Source: Camellia lanceoleosa (lineage: Eukaryota > Streptophyta > Magnoliopsida > Ericales > Theaceae). From it: a stretch of DNA of 64,000 bases. Shown here one piece after another: positions 38,936 to 50,000 of this stretch; within the stretch, counting starts at the first letter, position 1; the number at the start of each line of letters is the position of its first letter. The translations under genes were made by a program, and so were the position numbers. The notes beneath the pieces are model-generated. The model did no database searches. It was not told the origin of the DNA and saw nothing but the letters and a program-made list of their open reading frames with translations. The stretch lies in assembly GCA_025200525.1 (NCBI GenBank), contig CM045762.1, positions 123,137,752 to 123,201,751 of the forward strand, given 5' to 3'.

Positions 38936-40446
38936 GGTTAGAGGTGTGGAGGAGTTTTGGTGCCTTGTAATGTAGTATGATATTATCTTATTTAAGGCTG
39001 TATACCTATATATGTTGTTTATGCATGTGTGTATGTGGTCATAAACTCAAATGGTGTGGATATGTAATTAACTTTGCATTTATTTGTAATGTGTTGAAAG
39101 ATGTTGTAAGGATTACAGATCCTAGTTTTAATATGTCATATTGATGTCTTAGGGGAGCGTGTGTTGGCTTGTGATGTCTTAGGTTGGTTTCGTATTGCTT
39201 GCTGAGTGACAGTGGTGTGTCTTGTGTTGTGTTTAGTTTTGGGGTGGCAAGAATGAAATGGTATAGTGGTAGTGTGTTGTTTTGGGCTGTTGGGTTATGA
39301 GAATAGAGGATTGGTGGATTGGTTGTATGGTATTCAGAGTTGGTAGGCACAGAGTCACCTTGGAAATTGTTTTCGGTTTGAGTTGAGGGGTATTTCTAGT
39401 TATACTTGAGGTCGTTGAGCCACGCTTATGGGTGTTGTTTGGTTGGTGGGAGCATGTGGAACCTCTCGCGTTGGGATAATGTGTTAGCATGTCGATTGTG
39501 CGAGTGCTTTTGCGCCATTGAATCATGCTGATTAGTATTACTGGTGTTGTGTTGGTCTGAAACATCTAGGATTTGGGAAGTTGTGTGTGCTATATTATAT
39601 CTCATAGCCCTATGTTTATTTCTATTCATCGTTGTTATAGAAATGTGTAATTATGTTGTGATATCACCAAGTGTGTGATAGAGGTTGTTGGGTGATGGTT
39701 GAGATTCACCTGATGTTGTTTAGAAATGAATTGGAAAGGGAGTTTTGGTTTGATGGCCTCTTATGACATTTCGTTTCAACTGAAAACTTTGGGTTTGAAA
39801 TTTTACAGGTTTTTTAGAAAAAGTGTTTGCAAAACAATTGGTTTTCAAGGAATTTTTTTTTTTTTTTGGAACAAAATTTTGTTGGAAAATGGTGTGAATT
39901 TGAATAACTTTTGGGGACAACGATGTTAGTGATAAAAGAGTTTTCAAGGTAATATGAAAATTGTTGCTTTAATCAGCTTATGTGATTATTTTGTTTAACC
40001 TTGTAGGGGTGAATTGTGTTATGATTTGATTTTAGTTATTAGTGACGTGTTTTGGGTTTGAATGGGTTTGACGTTGGTTGTTTTTGGTTGTGCCGGAGAG
40101 CTATCTCCATGGACTGTGGTTTGCTGGTGTAGTACTCTTTTCGGTGATAATTGCTTGAGAATTTTTGGTTGTGAGGTTGGTTTTCCTCTAATGTTCGAGT
40201 GTTGAGCACTTGGTTCTTGTTTGGTTTAGTCTTGTAGATCCCATCGGGTATGTGGGTCAAAGAGATAGTTGTGACTCCTTTCTTATTGTGTGTTGCTCAG
40301 AAGTCTTTGGGGCATCGAGGTGTTTGACCGAGATCCAGGAACGTATCTCGCATATGGATCTGGTTTCGGGTTGGTGGGTGTATTCCCTTTTGTGTGGTGT
40401 GCCTTGTGTGTGGGTGTTCTCTCTAATTTCAGGGACGAAATTCCTT
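38936..40446 (+). other. Non-coding 3' interior of the TR-GAG element
   Basis: About 1.5 kb of G/T-rich sequence between gag and the polypurine tract. No protease, reverse transcriptase or integrase motif was seen in any frame; open frames are short and lack domains. Near the end it reads AGGGACGAAATTCCTTAAGG, a conserved block preceding the 3' LTR in Ty3 elements. Confidence 0.6.
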
Positions 40447-40458
40447 AAGGAAGGAAGG
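40447..40458 (+). other. Polypurine tract of the TR-GAG element
   Basis: AAGGAAGGAAGG sits directly before the 3' LTR, where plus-strand DNA synthesis would be primed. Confidence 0.7.
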
Positions 40459-43157
40459 TAATAACGATTCCGGTTTAGACCCGACGTATTTATTGTTTTG
40501 AATCTTGGTTTCCTTGTCCTTATAATTGTCTATGTTCTTGTTTATCTTATTCCTTATTGCATTGGGTTATGTAAGCATTGTAGTTGCGTTTGAAACAGGT
40601 TGGGAGTTCATTTTTCAAAGGAGTTATTGTCCAGAATTCTACTTCTTCGCTTGAGCGAATTTTCTTGCGCTCAAGCAGTCTGCACAAACTCCCAATACTT
40701 TTGCAGGTCTACAAAACTTCTAGGAGTGTAGTTTTTTTAGCTCAAGTGAACTTTCTTATGCTCGAGCGGTCTTGGCTCGAGCGGTCTTTCTTGTGCTCAA
40801 GCAGTTAGCCTTTGTTTGTAAAACTTCTAGGAATGTGTCATTGTTCGCTCAAGCGTTAACTTTGTTCGCTTGAGTGGTATCACTTATTGTGTTTGGTTGC
40901 TCGAGCGGTCTGCGCATATATCAGTCCGTAAAAGTCACTTTTTAGATCACTTTTTTTCATTTTTTCTCTCTTCTCTGTCCTTTTTAGCCATTTTTGGGTT
41001 TCTTCAACCTAAAAGGTTGGGTTTCATCTAGTTACACCCATTTTCTACCCTGACTCCTATAGATCAAAACGTAGAGGGTGACGAGGGCGTCATTTTAATC
41101 TAAGCGGATCGTGTTTTTGTCGTCGGTGGATTTTTGGCTTTTCTCCTCTTCGCTTCAAAAGGTAGGGATTCTAGAGCTTCTTTTCAATATCTCAATATAG
41201 ATAGACTTGTGGTACTTTTTACAACATTTAAAATAATAGTGTTATGGTTGATTTCGTTAAAAAAACATATGGGTTGGTTTGGGTTTAAATTGGTGGGTTT
41301 GCGGGTTATGTTTATAATTGATTATGGGTTGTAAAAGCATGTTTAGGATATGGGGTTGGTGGGGTTCGGTATCTCCTTCGTAAATTTTGGAATGTTAAAG
41401 GAAAAGCTTAACTTGAATTGAAATTGGGTTATGTTGTGGTTGTTAACAAATTTTGGAATTTTAGATTAATGTTATTGGGTGTTGGTAAGTGCTGTGTATG
41501 TTGGGATTTGAAATAATGAGGACTTGTTTTTAAAACAAAGTGTAATTAATTACCTCCTCTACAAAACATAAGAGTTTGGAACGTACGAGAATATGGAAAT
41601 ATCTACGGGTGTATTTATTATTTTGATTATGTAATTGGCGTCTAGAGTTTTGTCCTTGGCCATCAATAGATGATGGTATTGATTGTTGGTAGATACATGC
41701 TGTGAGTACTATTGTAGGATGGGCTATGCATGGTAGAAGGATGTATTATTGATTGTAATTGGACATTGTGAATAGATAATTCCATTGTTGAGTTGTAGAT
41801 AATGTTGTTTGAAAAGGAACTGGAATGCTTTTGGATGTGTTTATGTCATGAGACGATTGTTGGATAGTTATGGTTTTGATGTTTGGTAATCCACATTTTG
41901 TTTTGGGAACATTTCGAAAATGTAGAAAAACCAGTTGTTGAAAGGTGGTACATGGAGCACGTTTTGGAAGAAGTGGATTAATGTATTTCACTATCACTAG
42001 TCGAGATTGTGATGATTGGACTAGGTGTATGTGTTACACCATGTATTATTTTTGGTGATTAGCTTGTTATGCTTTTAATTGTATGTTGTTTGGGAGGTTC
42101 GTTTCTGTCTGAGTGAGGCTCGTAAAGCATGGCACATTAACAGAGGTTTCCTCTCCCTACCGGTTTGCGCCTGGTGAAGTGTGAAATGAGGTCCGTTTCT
42201 CTCCGGTTGAGGTCGATAAAGCGTGGCGCATTGACAAAGGTTTCCTCTCCCTTCCGATTTACGCCCGGAAAAGTGTGACTTGAAGGGCACCCCTGTCCGA
42301 GTTAGGCCGGTAAAGTGTTGTAGGATCTATCATCTATGCTATAGGCCGGTGGAGATGAAATTGGTAGTATGTATTACTTCAGTTATTTCTTTTTTAATGT
42401 ATATGTGTTATCGGTTTTCATGCTATGGCTATCTTTTAGTCGTTGGGCCTATGGTCAGGAAATGTAGCAGATGTATTGGTACATAGGTGTGTATGGTGTA
42501 TTGAGATATAGGTTTGGGTTATGACTTTCACTCGGGGTTATGTTTTCTGAACGGATATTTAAGTGAGATTCTTTTATGTTAATGTGGAAGGTTTATTAAA
42601 ACAACAAAATGGGTTTTGAATGTTTTTGGAAGTAAAATGAAAATTTGGAAGAGAATTATTGATTTTATACTGTGTTGTGTTTTTTAGAGAAACATATTTA
42701 TGGGAATATACCTTTGGATATCAACTGTCATACTACTTATATGGTATATCATTGTGCATGCATGATCATTTTTATCTATATGTTGTGATTGGTTAGGATC
42801 TTTGGGATCTCTACTGGACTTAGTGCTTATCCCACGTGTTGACAAACTTTTTAGGTACAAGGCTCGAGGATTGTTCATGACTTGAAGTCTTTTATTTATT
42901 GGCCACTGGGCTCTTTACTTGTTGGTCGAGTGCCATATATTGTGTAAGGGTAAATCCCTTTTGTTTCTGTTTATTGTTGTTTAATGTAAGCCCAAGGGCA
43001 TCACGCCATGTCTTCTTTATATATTGTCATCATTGTCGTGAGGGAATGTTATTATTTATTCCTTGTTTATGTTCTCAAATGGATGGAATGATTTAAAATG
43101 GTATTATTATAAAGGATTTGGTAATGAACTCGAGTAATAAAAGTCAGGGCGTTACAC
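40459..43157 (+). repeat. 3' LTR of the TR-GAG element
   Basis: It starts TAATAACGATTCCGG and ends GGGCGTTACA, followed by the target duplication CTAGT. The 2.7 kb is uninterrupted. It contains CTCGAGCG-type boxes (40,640-40,910) and an internal tandem pair of 94 bp (42,097 and 42,191, both with CGTTTCT and GGTTTCCTCTCCCT). It serves as the empty-site control for the solo LTR in the 5' LTR. Confidence 0.85.
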
Positions 43158-43264
43158 TAGTTGTTATTTTTAGTGATAGATTTGAAAAATTGTTACTAAT
43201 TATCAGTTGTGAGCGACATGTTCATAAAATAGTCACAAACGGTCTTTAAGTCCAACTACTTGGA

Positions 43265-43469
43265 ACCAACTACGCCTAGTCTAGTTGGATACCATAACTC
43301 TTCTAAGAACTTATTCCTAATGGCAAGTCATGAGTTCAACTCTCCTTAAGAGGGAGTTGAATTAGGAAGCAAGCACTTCGTATTTTCTAAGAGTGTGGAG
43401 ATTAACTCTGATATGTGTTAATCTAACTACTAACAATTGACTTTCACTGATAAAAAAAAAAAAAAAAAA
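43265..43469 (+). mobile_element. SINE with pol III boxes and poly-A tail
   Basis: An A-box-like TAGTCTAGTTGG (43,277-43,288) and a B-box GTTCAACTC (43,334-43,342) are spaced 45 bp apart, as in tRNA-derived SINEs. The element ends in 18 A (43,452-43,469). The start is estimated from the A-box position. No protein. It would be copied by LINE machinery. Confidence 0.6.
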
Positions 43470-44552
43470 GATCGAACTATTAAGATTTTTTACTCTATAC
43501 AAACACTTGTGAAACTTAATGATACATAGATCCTTAAAATAGGACATGTGAGTAATTAACCCATGTTTAAATTGATTCTACATTATATATTGTACGAACC
43601 ATCATGTATTATGTATAGATATTTCTTATCAAACCCTCTAAGGGTATACATTAATAAAATCAATAATAATTAATGCCATTGATGAGTGCTTTTATTTTGA
43701 GCCGAGCCAAGTATACATATGCATAACATGGGCTTTATTTTGCCATTTCATAAATAAATGATTGTTTTGTTCATTTATCTATTATCATAATTACTATTTA
43801 AAAAAAATTTTCTAACCATATTTGAAAGAATAAAACAAAAATGCATAAATATCTAAAAGTTGCACAACTATGAAATTTACAAATCTCTAAGTCAAAATCA
43901 AAATGTTTGGACAAAGTATCGATTTCCTAAGTTGGTAGATTGAAATCTCGAACCAAAATCTTAACAAAATTGGTGGATTTGCATTTCAAGATTTGAAACT
44001 TTGATTCAGTCAATATTATCGCAATAAGAAATCTCTATTTCTACAAACAATGACTTGAGAGTCCAACCCTAACAAACTTTGTAGATTTGAATTTCAATGG
44101 AATAAGATAGGTTCTTGATTCAATCAAGAATAATCACAATAAGAAACCTCCTAGGAAGAGAGCAAGGTATGGAAAATGAAGAGTACGGAGTGAAGACTGA
44201 GTCAAAGATGAAGGTTTCGAGTTGAGGAAGTGAACAATGACTACAAGGATCAAGCATACACAATCCTATTTTTTATTTTCTTTTTTTAAGAATTGATTTA
44301 TACAAAATATTATAATAAAACTCAATGAATTATAATTTAAGTAATGAATATCAAATATAATACAAATTTTTATAAAGAAAACTCTTAGAGTGGGAGATAA
44401 AACCTCAATTAATATATGGGTAATAAAACATACACGCACGTGGGAGATTCAAATTACTAACCACCTAGTAAGATGTAAGAGTTTTGGCTAATTGACCTAA
44501 TCTCATTGGTTAGGCACAGTCTTATTAAATGACACAATTGTAGGATGTGTTT
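43470..44552. other. Intergenic, no gene recognised
   Basis: AT-rich sequence with no recognisable gene, RNA or repeat boundary. Confidence 0.4.
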
Positions 44553-44644
44553 TTAGGAGAAATTCTAGGATGTGTACCATATGCACATTTAGTTATGATT
44601 TTTTGTGTCTGATTATGATCTCTTGTAGCAAATTGTGATATTTA
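44553..44644. mobile_element. Truncated relative of the CATAACTAAA MITE family
   Basis: GGAGAAATTCTAGGATGTGTACCATATGCACA followed by TAGTTATGATTTTTTGTG resembles one end of the elements at 18,697 and 59,125 (GTGTACCAT and TTATAACTA-type motifs). It stops where Tat-element sequence begins. Confidence 0.35.
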
Positions 44645-45045
44645 AGAGGGTAATTTATAAGTAAATTGGGCGAGGCGTGTAATGGGCGTTCTATGGGCCC
44701 CTGATGAAGAGTGAGTAAAAGGGCCTTATAAGTTAGCCGGTCCAAAAGAGCCTTGTAGTTAGCTCGGTCACCACTGTCAGAGTGATAGCAGTTAGCTCAG
44801 CCATACCCTTCTGAGCCGAGGTATTTGGAGCTTGTCTTAGGACCTTGCTATGGATTAGCTCGGTCCAAGCTCATTATGGTTAGCACGGTCTCAGTAGGAG
44901 AAGCCGATGTACATGCAATGAAGGAAAGAACCGAGCTAGTTAAAGCTCGGTCATTTCGGCGATTTAAGCTTGGCTATGATAGCTCGATGCGTTTTTTCAT
45001 ACTACGAGGTAAAACCATCTCACTTGGTTTAAGCAGTAAGGGGGG
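44645..45045 (+). repeat. Extra copy of the Tat element's 3' interior, upstream of its 5' LTR
   Basis: This 400-bp segment matches 58,240-58,640, the interior just inside the 3' LTR, at about 90% by eye. It includes the AGCTCGG-rich text and the G-run that acts as polypurine tract (GCAGTAAGGGGGG before TGTTGAAGG). Its presence outside the 5' LTR suggests a former tandem element produced by unequal recombination. The alternative is that the true LTR is about 725 bp, starting near GAGGGTAATTTATAAG. Confidence 0.6.
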
Positions 45046-45369
45046 TGTTGAAGGATAAGCATTATCTTTTAAGAGTGTGATTCCTAGGATGACTCTACAT
45101 GGAGGAATAAGAGTCCTACTAGAATTGTGCCACGCGAAACCTATAAAAGCTCATAACATCACCTATGGAGAGGTAACACAACTTTGATTCTTGAATACAC
45201 AGAGCTTTTGTGCTTGTCTATTTTTGCTGACTTAGGCATCGGAGAGGTATCCGGCACACACCCGCCGGCTAGCTCACGTTTGTGTTTTCAAGGAGTAAAG
45301 CGGCGACGTTTAGAGGAGCGCAGACTTGATCAACAGGATTATACGAGAACATTATTTCTTGCTCGTACA
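45046..45369 (+). repeat. 5' LTR of the Tat element
   Basis: 324 bp, TG..CA termini, with a TATA box CTATAAAAG at 45,141-45,149 about 95 bp from the left end. It is very similar to the 3' LTR. Confidence 0.7.
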
Positions 45370-45389
45370 ATTGGCGCTGTCTGTGGGAA
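45370..45389 (+). other. Primer-binding site of the Tat element
   Basis: ATTGGCGCTGTCTGTGGGAA directly follows the LTR. Near-identical sequences follow the 5' LTR of other plant Tat-lineage elements. Confidence 0.7.
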
Positions 45390-45443
45390 AATCAAAAAGA
45401 ACAAAACCTCTTGATCAAAGTTTTTCCTCTCTAATTGGAAGTA

Positions 45444-47130
45444 ATGGTGCACAATGAAGATTTTCCGCAGTCCGCTATCGATGTACAAACCCTAGAAGGG
45501 GGTGGGAGGCACGAAGGTTTGCCTTCTATCCCTCCCATGGCGGATTTAGAGCCCCAGCGATAGAACCCCAGGAGAAATGCAAGGGGGAAGCGGACTAACA
45601 GCCCCCGTTGCTCTCAAAGTCCTAAAAGACAGAGACGGAGGATCAACCCTCAAGCCCTGGAGGATCGTGTGAAGGAGCAGGACGAGTTAATAAAAAAGAT
45701 GGCGGCAGACATGGAGTCTATGAAGCGCCAGATCAAAGGAAAAGGGGTAGCGACAGGAGAGGGGCACAAAAGCAGTACGCCTCCTCACCACTCGAAAGAT
45801 CGTGATAGGCATACCACACCATCGCAAGCAGAGAGTAGGAGCCTGCGAACAGGCGACACTCAGTCAAGAACTCTTAGGACACGTTACTCAGTGCGAGAGA
45901 ATGAGAACTAAAGGTCATATACTGAGGAAGCACCTATCGGCCCTCGCCGCACACGAGCGTCATCGAGCGACGAGTTGCCTAGATCATCGATTCTTGCGGC
46001 GTGCTAGAAGAAAGGGCACGATGGAAGGAAGATACTAGGGCGCGCGACCCGCGCAAACTTTTAGCCCTACAATGGTTGGCTCCTTGGATGCATGGGAGCA
46101 TCGAGGTAGGAATGCTAATTTCGCGCCTTACTTATGAACCAACAAACAAAGCATTAGCAAGGCTGCAGACCTCGCCGTTTGTTCCAGCAATTGAGAACGC
46201 ACCACTACCTTCAGGCTTTGACCAGCCCAAATTCACCACTTATGAGGGGAAGACGAACCCCTACATGCACTTGAGCCACTTTCACCATGTTATGGCGGTA
46301 TACCGGCGAAACGAGGCTTTAATGTGCATCCTGTTCCTATCCAGCCTAGATGACCTAGGTCTAACCTAGTTCGAACGCTACGAATCAAAGACGCCTCCAC
46401 AGGCATAATTGGCAGAGGCGTTCGTGACAAGGTTTAGAACGAACACCAAGACACTAGTGGAGATCAACCAGTTACTCTCCATTGACATGGGCGACAAAGA
46501 AACATTGAGGTCCTACAACAGTCGCTACTGGGAAACTTTCAACCAGATAGGAGATTGCCCCACAAATCTTGCCATCGCGCAATACAAAAAGGGTCTACCA
46601 GTCGGAAACAAGTTGAGGGACTCAATCACTATGATGCCACCCCTCACGATGGAGGCCTTGATGGAGAGAGTGCACCAACATATTCATGTGGAAGAGGATG
46701 GCACCCATGCTAAGGCGAAATCTAGCACAACAACAACACCAGATAAAAAGACTTTGGCAAAAGTCAACACAGTAGAATGGCCAAGCAGGAACGGGCAAGG
46801 CAGACGGGCCAACAAAGAGGATCTAGACAAAAGGTGGCTAAGAGTTCGCACTGCCATCACCACGGTGTTCAAAAAACTAATCTACCGAATTCTCAGTGAG
46901 ATACATGATGAACCTTTCGTCTAATGGCTAGCTAAGTTGGGAGAAGCACAAAAAGACTATGACGAAGGATCCCGGTGTACCTTCCATAATGAAAAGGGGC
47001 ACCGCACAAAGAATTGCACGCTGTTGAGACAGCACTTGGAGGAATTAGTGGCAGCTGGGCACCTGGACCAGTACATAGAAGGAGGGACACAGCCAGCCCC
47101 CCAGAACCACGATCACCCAAACGAAATGCC
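45444..47130 (+). pseudogene. Tat element gag
   Basis: It starts at ATG 45,444 (MVHNEDFPQSAIDVQ). A basic Arg-rich and coiled segment (LEDRVKEQDELIKKMAADMES) is followed by the Tat capsid domain: GFDQPKFTTYEGKTNPYMHLSHF, then AEAFVTRFRTNTKTL and ETLRSYNSRYWETFNQI. The nucleocapsid has one zinc finger, CTFHNEKGHRTKNC, with the Tat-typical LRQHLEELVAAGHLDQY after it (about 46,975-47,080). Stops lie at 45,567, 45,909, 46,367, 46,406 and 46,922, and there is a frame change near 46,000. It would form particles; this copy is dead. Confidence 0.85.
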
Positions 47131-47139
47131 GATCGACGC

Positions 47140-47581
47140 CCCACCTCAAGGCGTGATTAATGTAATACATGGGGTATTCGAACCTGAGCGAGTATGTGAG
47201 CTCAAGGGAATGATCAAGAAGGCCGAGCAATTAAGGGAGGTATTAAGTGCACAACCAGCCATCAAAAAGAGGAGAACGAAAGCCACGAATGTCATATCTT
47301 TTTTAGACAGAGACTTGGCAAGGATATATTGCCCTCACAATGATGCACTGGTCGTCACACTCCGCGTTAAGGATTACGACATCAAACAGATTTTGATCGA
47401 CCAAGGGAGCTCATGTGAGATAATGTATTACGAAACCTTCAAACAATTGAAACTGGAGGACAAAGACTTGGCGCCTGCAACATCTCCACAAATCGGATTC
47501 AACTCGATGCCAGAGTGGCCAGTAGGCAAGATAATCCTCCCAGTCAGGACAGGAAGCATGACGAAACAAGTGGAATTCTAG
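47140..47581 (+). pseudogene. Tat element aspartic protease
   Basis: It continues in frame from gag. The catalytic motif is read as ILIDQGSSCEIMYY (about 47,393-47,434); the Asp-x-Gly-Ser-Ser core fits the Tat family, where the third position varies. Upstream KATNVISFLDRDLARIYCPHNDALVV and downstream IGFNSMPEWPVGKIILPV match the flanks usual for this protease. The frame ends at a TAG (47,579-47,581) one codon after VEF. The protein would mature the polyprotein. Confidence 0.8.
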
Positions 47582-47584
47582 GTA

Positions 47585-48992
47585 TTGAAAGTCCCTTCCA
47601 CTTACAACATAATCTTGGAAAGGACATGGCTGTATGCCATGCGATCGGTAGCGTCAACCTACCATCAAGTATTGCGGTTCCCCAACGAAGCCGGAGTAAT
47701 TGAAGAGGTCTTTGGAGACCAAATTATGTCCAAGCAATGCTTCGTCATAGTAAATGGCAGCCGCGCTGCCAAGGGATACGTACAGATGGTGGAAGAACTT
47801 GAGAGCAATGAGATATACGGATATCGACAAAGAGAAGGCGGTGGAAGACTTGGTACAGATAAGCATAGATGAAAAAGACCCAGAAAAGTTCTTTTTGCTC
47901 GGCTCGTCATTGTCTAGCACTGAGAGAATAGAGGTCATGAAATTCTTAACCTCTAACATCGAAGTGTTCGCCTGGATGCCGTATGACATGCCAGGCATTG
48001 ACCCAAACTTCATTCGTCACCAATTGAATGTCCACCCAACTGCAAGACCAATCACCTGGCACTTTTCATGAATCGGCCTCTACCACGCCGAGATAGTGGC
48101 GGAAGAAGTGGGAAACCTTCTAGAGGCAGGAGCTATCAGAGAAGTGCACTATCCCAAGTAGATATCCAATACTGTGGTGGTGCCAAAGAAGAATGAAAAA
48201 TGGCGTGTCTGCATGGACTACAAAACATTCAACAAGGCATGCCCAAATGATAGCTTTCCCTTACCACGGATAGACCAACTGGTAGACCTAACAGCAGGAC
48301 ACCATCGACTTAGCTTTCTTGATGCGTATAGAGGTTACCATCAAATCGCTATGTATGAACCAGACCAAGAGGTAACATCCTTTACAACGCCAAGAGGACT
48401 ATATTGCTACAAGGTCATGCCCTTTGGCCTAAAAAACGCAGGGGCAACATTCCAGTGGATGGTCACCAAGATGTTTGAACCATTGTTAGGCAGAACAATG
48501 GAGGCATACATAGATGATATTTTGGCCAAAAACAAGGATGAGAATGACCATCTCAGGGACCTAGGTGAGATGTTTCAGATCCTAAAGAAGCACAAGTCAT
48601 GCCTTAATGCATCCAAGTGTGCGTTTGGCGTAGGATCTGGCAAATTCCTAGGCTTCCTGGTGACCAACCGAGGTATAGAAGCAGACCCCTCTCATATCAA
48701 AGCAATTCAGGATCTAGAGAGGCCCAACTCAGTAAAAGAAGTGCAGCATCTCACTAGTATGGCAGCCGCGCACCCCCAGTCCGTAAGTCGGTCGTCAAAC
48801 AGATGTCGACCATTCTTTCAAGCACTAAAGGCCAAGTTTGAGTGGAATGAAGAATGCGACCGCGCCCTAGAAAGCCTGAAAGAATACATGTCTTCTCCAC
48901 CATTGCTAGTAACCCCAATACTCGGAGAAGAACTCTTTTTGTACCTGGAAGTTTCACAACACGCCGTCAGCACGGTGTTGGTCAGAGCGTAA
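47585..48992 (+). pseudogene. Tat element reverse transcriptase and start of RNase H
   Basis: The linker (VPSTYNIILERTWLYAMRSVASTYHQ) leads, across shifts, to the polymerase. Stops at 48,069 and 48,160 precede the longest open part (48,174-48,990). Seen in order: [63 protein letters not shown] and the catalytic YIDDI (about 48,510), then [15 protein letters not shown]. The C-terminus enters the RNase H domain ([19 protein letters not shown]) and stops at 48,990. The enzyme would copy element RNA into DNA. Confidence 0.88.
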
Positions 48993-49550
48993 GGAATCCA
49001 ACACCTGCCCATCTTCTATGTCAGCAAGACCTTGCTGGACGCAAAAACCAAGTACTTGCCACTAGAAAAACTGGCCTTAGCTTTGATGATGGCCTCGAGG
49101 AAGCTGTCGCATTACTTCCACACCCACACTATAATCGTCCTAACAGCTTTTCCCCTAAAAGCTTTGTTTGAGAGGGTGAACTTTTCTGGGCGAATCTTGA
49201 AGTGGGCGATGGAATTAGGACAGTTTGATATCAAGTTTCAACCCAGAGCCACAATAAAGGCCGAAGCTTTGGCAGACTTCATGCCAAAATTCATACTAGG
49301 AAGCTATCACATCTACCTAGTCGACTTGACTGGTACAACCGAAGTAGGGATGGAAAGCGCCGCAAGAAGTGTGCAACCTCTGATACAGGATGCCCAGTCA
49401 CATCCCAAAATAGACCAGAGTGAAGACCAGCAAGAAGAGGCAAACCACGCTACACCAGGCAAAGACTCATCAACGAGTAAAGACTTGGTACAATCAGATA
49501 GTAAGGGGCAAACAGTAAGTGTGGACTTTGAAGAAAACACCGGCAACACT
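48993..49550 (+). pseudogene. Tat element RNase H (ancestral) and linker
   Basis: The frame continues from the stop at 48,990 with [47 protein letters not shown] and [17 protein letters not shown], all usual for the ancestral Ty3 RNase H of Tat elements. The expected first catalytic Asp is Glu-Val in LYLEVS, in line with degeneration of this domain in Tat elements. A Ser/Gln-rich linker ([20 protein letters not shown]) follows. Confidence 0.8.
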
Positions 49551-49599
49551 CATGACCCCAAGGCATCATCCGATCCTTCCACTTGCTGGAAGATGTTCG

Positions 49600-50000
49600 T
49601 CGGAGAGATGTGGAAGCTTTTCGTGGATGGAGCGTCCAACAGGCACAGTGCAGGACTTGGCATAGTCCTTATCTCACCAGATGGCCTAATAGTGGAACAA
49701 GTAGTCAACCTTGGCTTCCTAGCATCAAACAATGAAGCGGAGTATGAAGCGCTTCTAGCAGGAGTAAAATCAGCACTCTACATAAAGGCCACCGAGCTAA
49801 TGGTTTACAGTGACTCACAATTGGTGGTAAACCAAATTTCAGGCGACTACGAGGCAAAGGATGAAAGAATGGCTAAGTACCAAGAGTTAGTCAGAAAAGA
49901 GATCATGAATTTGAGGTAGTGCTGATAGAACAGATCGGTAGGGAAGAAAATAGTAGAGCAGACGAACTAGCAGGCTTTGCTTCGATAGCAGATACATCCA
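49600..50000 (+). pseudogene. Tat element archaeal-type RNase H
   Basis: A second RNase H domain, the hallmark of Tat elements. Catalytic residues are visible: Asp in [20 protein letters not shown] (about 49,625), Glu in [13 protein letters not shown] (about 49,735), Asp in [13 protein letters not shown] (about 49,810) and the last Asp in EENSRADELAGFAS (about 49,965). One stop (49,917) breaks it between the third and fourth residues. It would remove RNA from the hybrid after reverse transcription. Confidence 0.85.

Larger units (their letters stand above)
30394..43157 (+). mobile_element. Non-autonomous gag-only LTR retrotransposon (TR-GAG type) with two nested solo LTRs
   Basis: The 5' LTR is 30,394-35,147 and the 3' LTR 40,459-43,157. 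The outer 5-bp target duplication CTAGT is exact (30,389-30,393 and 43,158-43,162). The primer-binding site TTAGTATTAGAG after the 5' LTR is the plant initiator-Met site with two transitions. A polypurine tract AAGGAAGGAAGG precedes the 3' LTR. The interior encodes only gag; no protease, reverse transcriptase or integrase was found, so it needs proteins from another element. The two LTRs differ clearly by eye, so the insertion is old. Solo LTRs have entered the 5' LTR (32,634-34,701) and gag (35,984-38,350). Confidence 0.85.

Noticed and set aside
38936..40446. Possible polymerase region of the 12.8-kb element
   Set aside because: No protease, YxDD, RNase H or integrase motif visible in any frame; the element is therefore called gag-only.
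45046..45369. LTR of about 725 bp starting near 44,645
   Set aside because: Not fully excluded, but no TG start or target duplication could be found there, while TGTTGAAGG preceded by a G-run fits canonical LTR ends.
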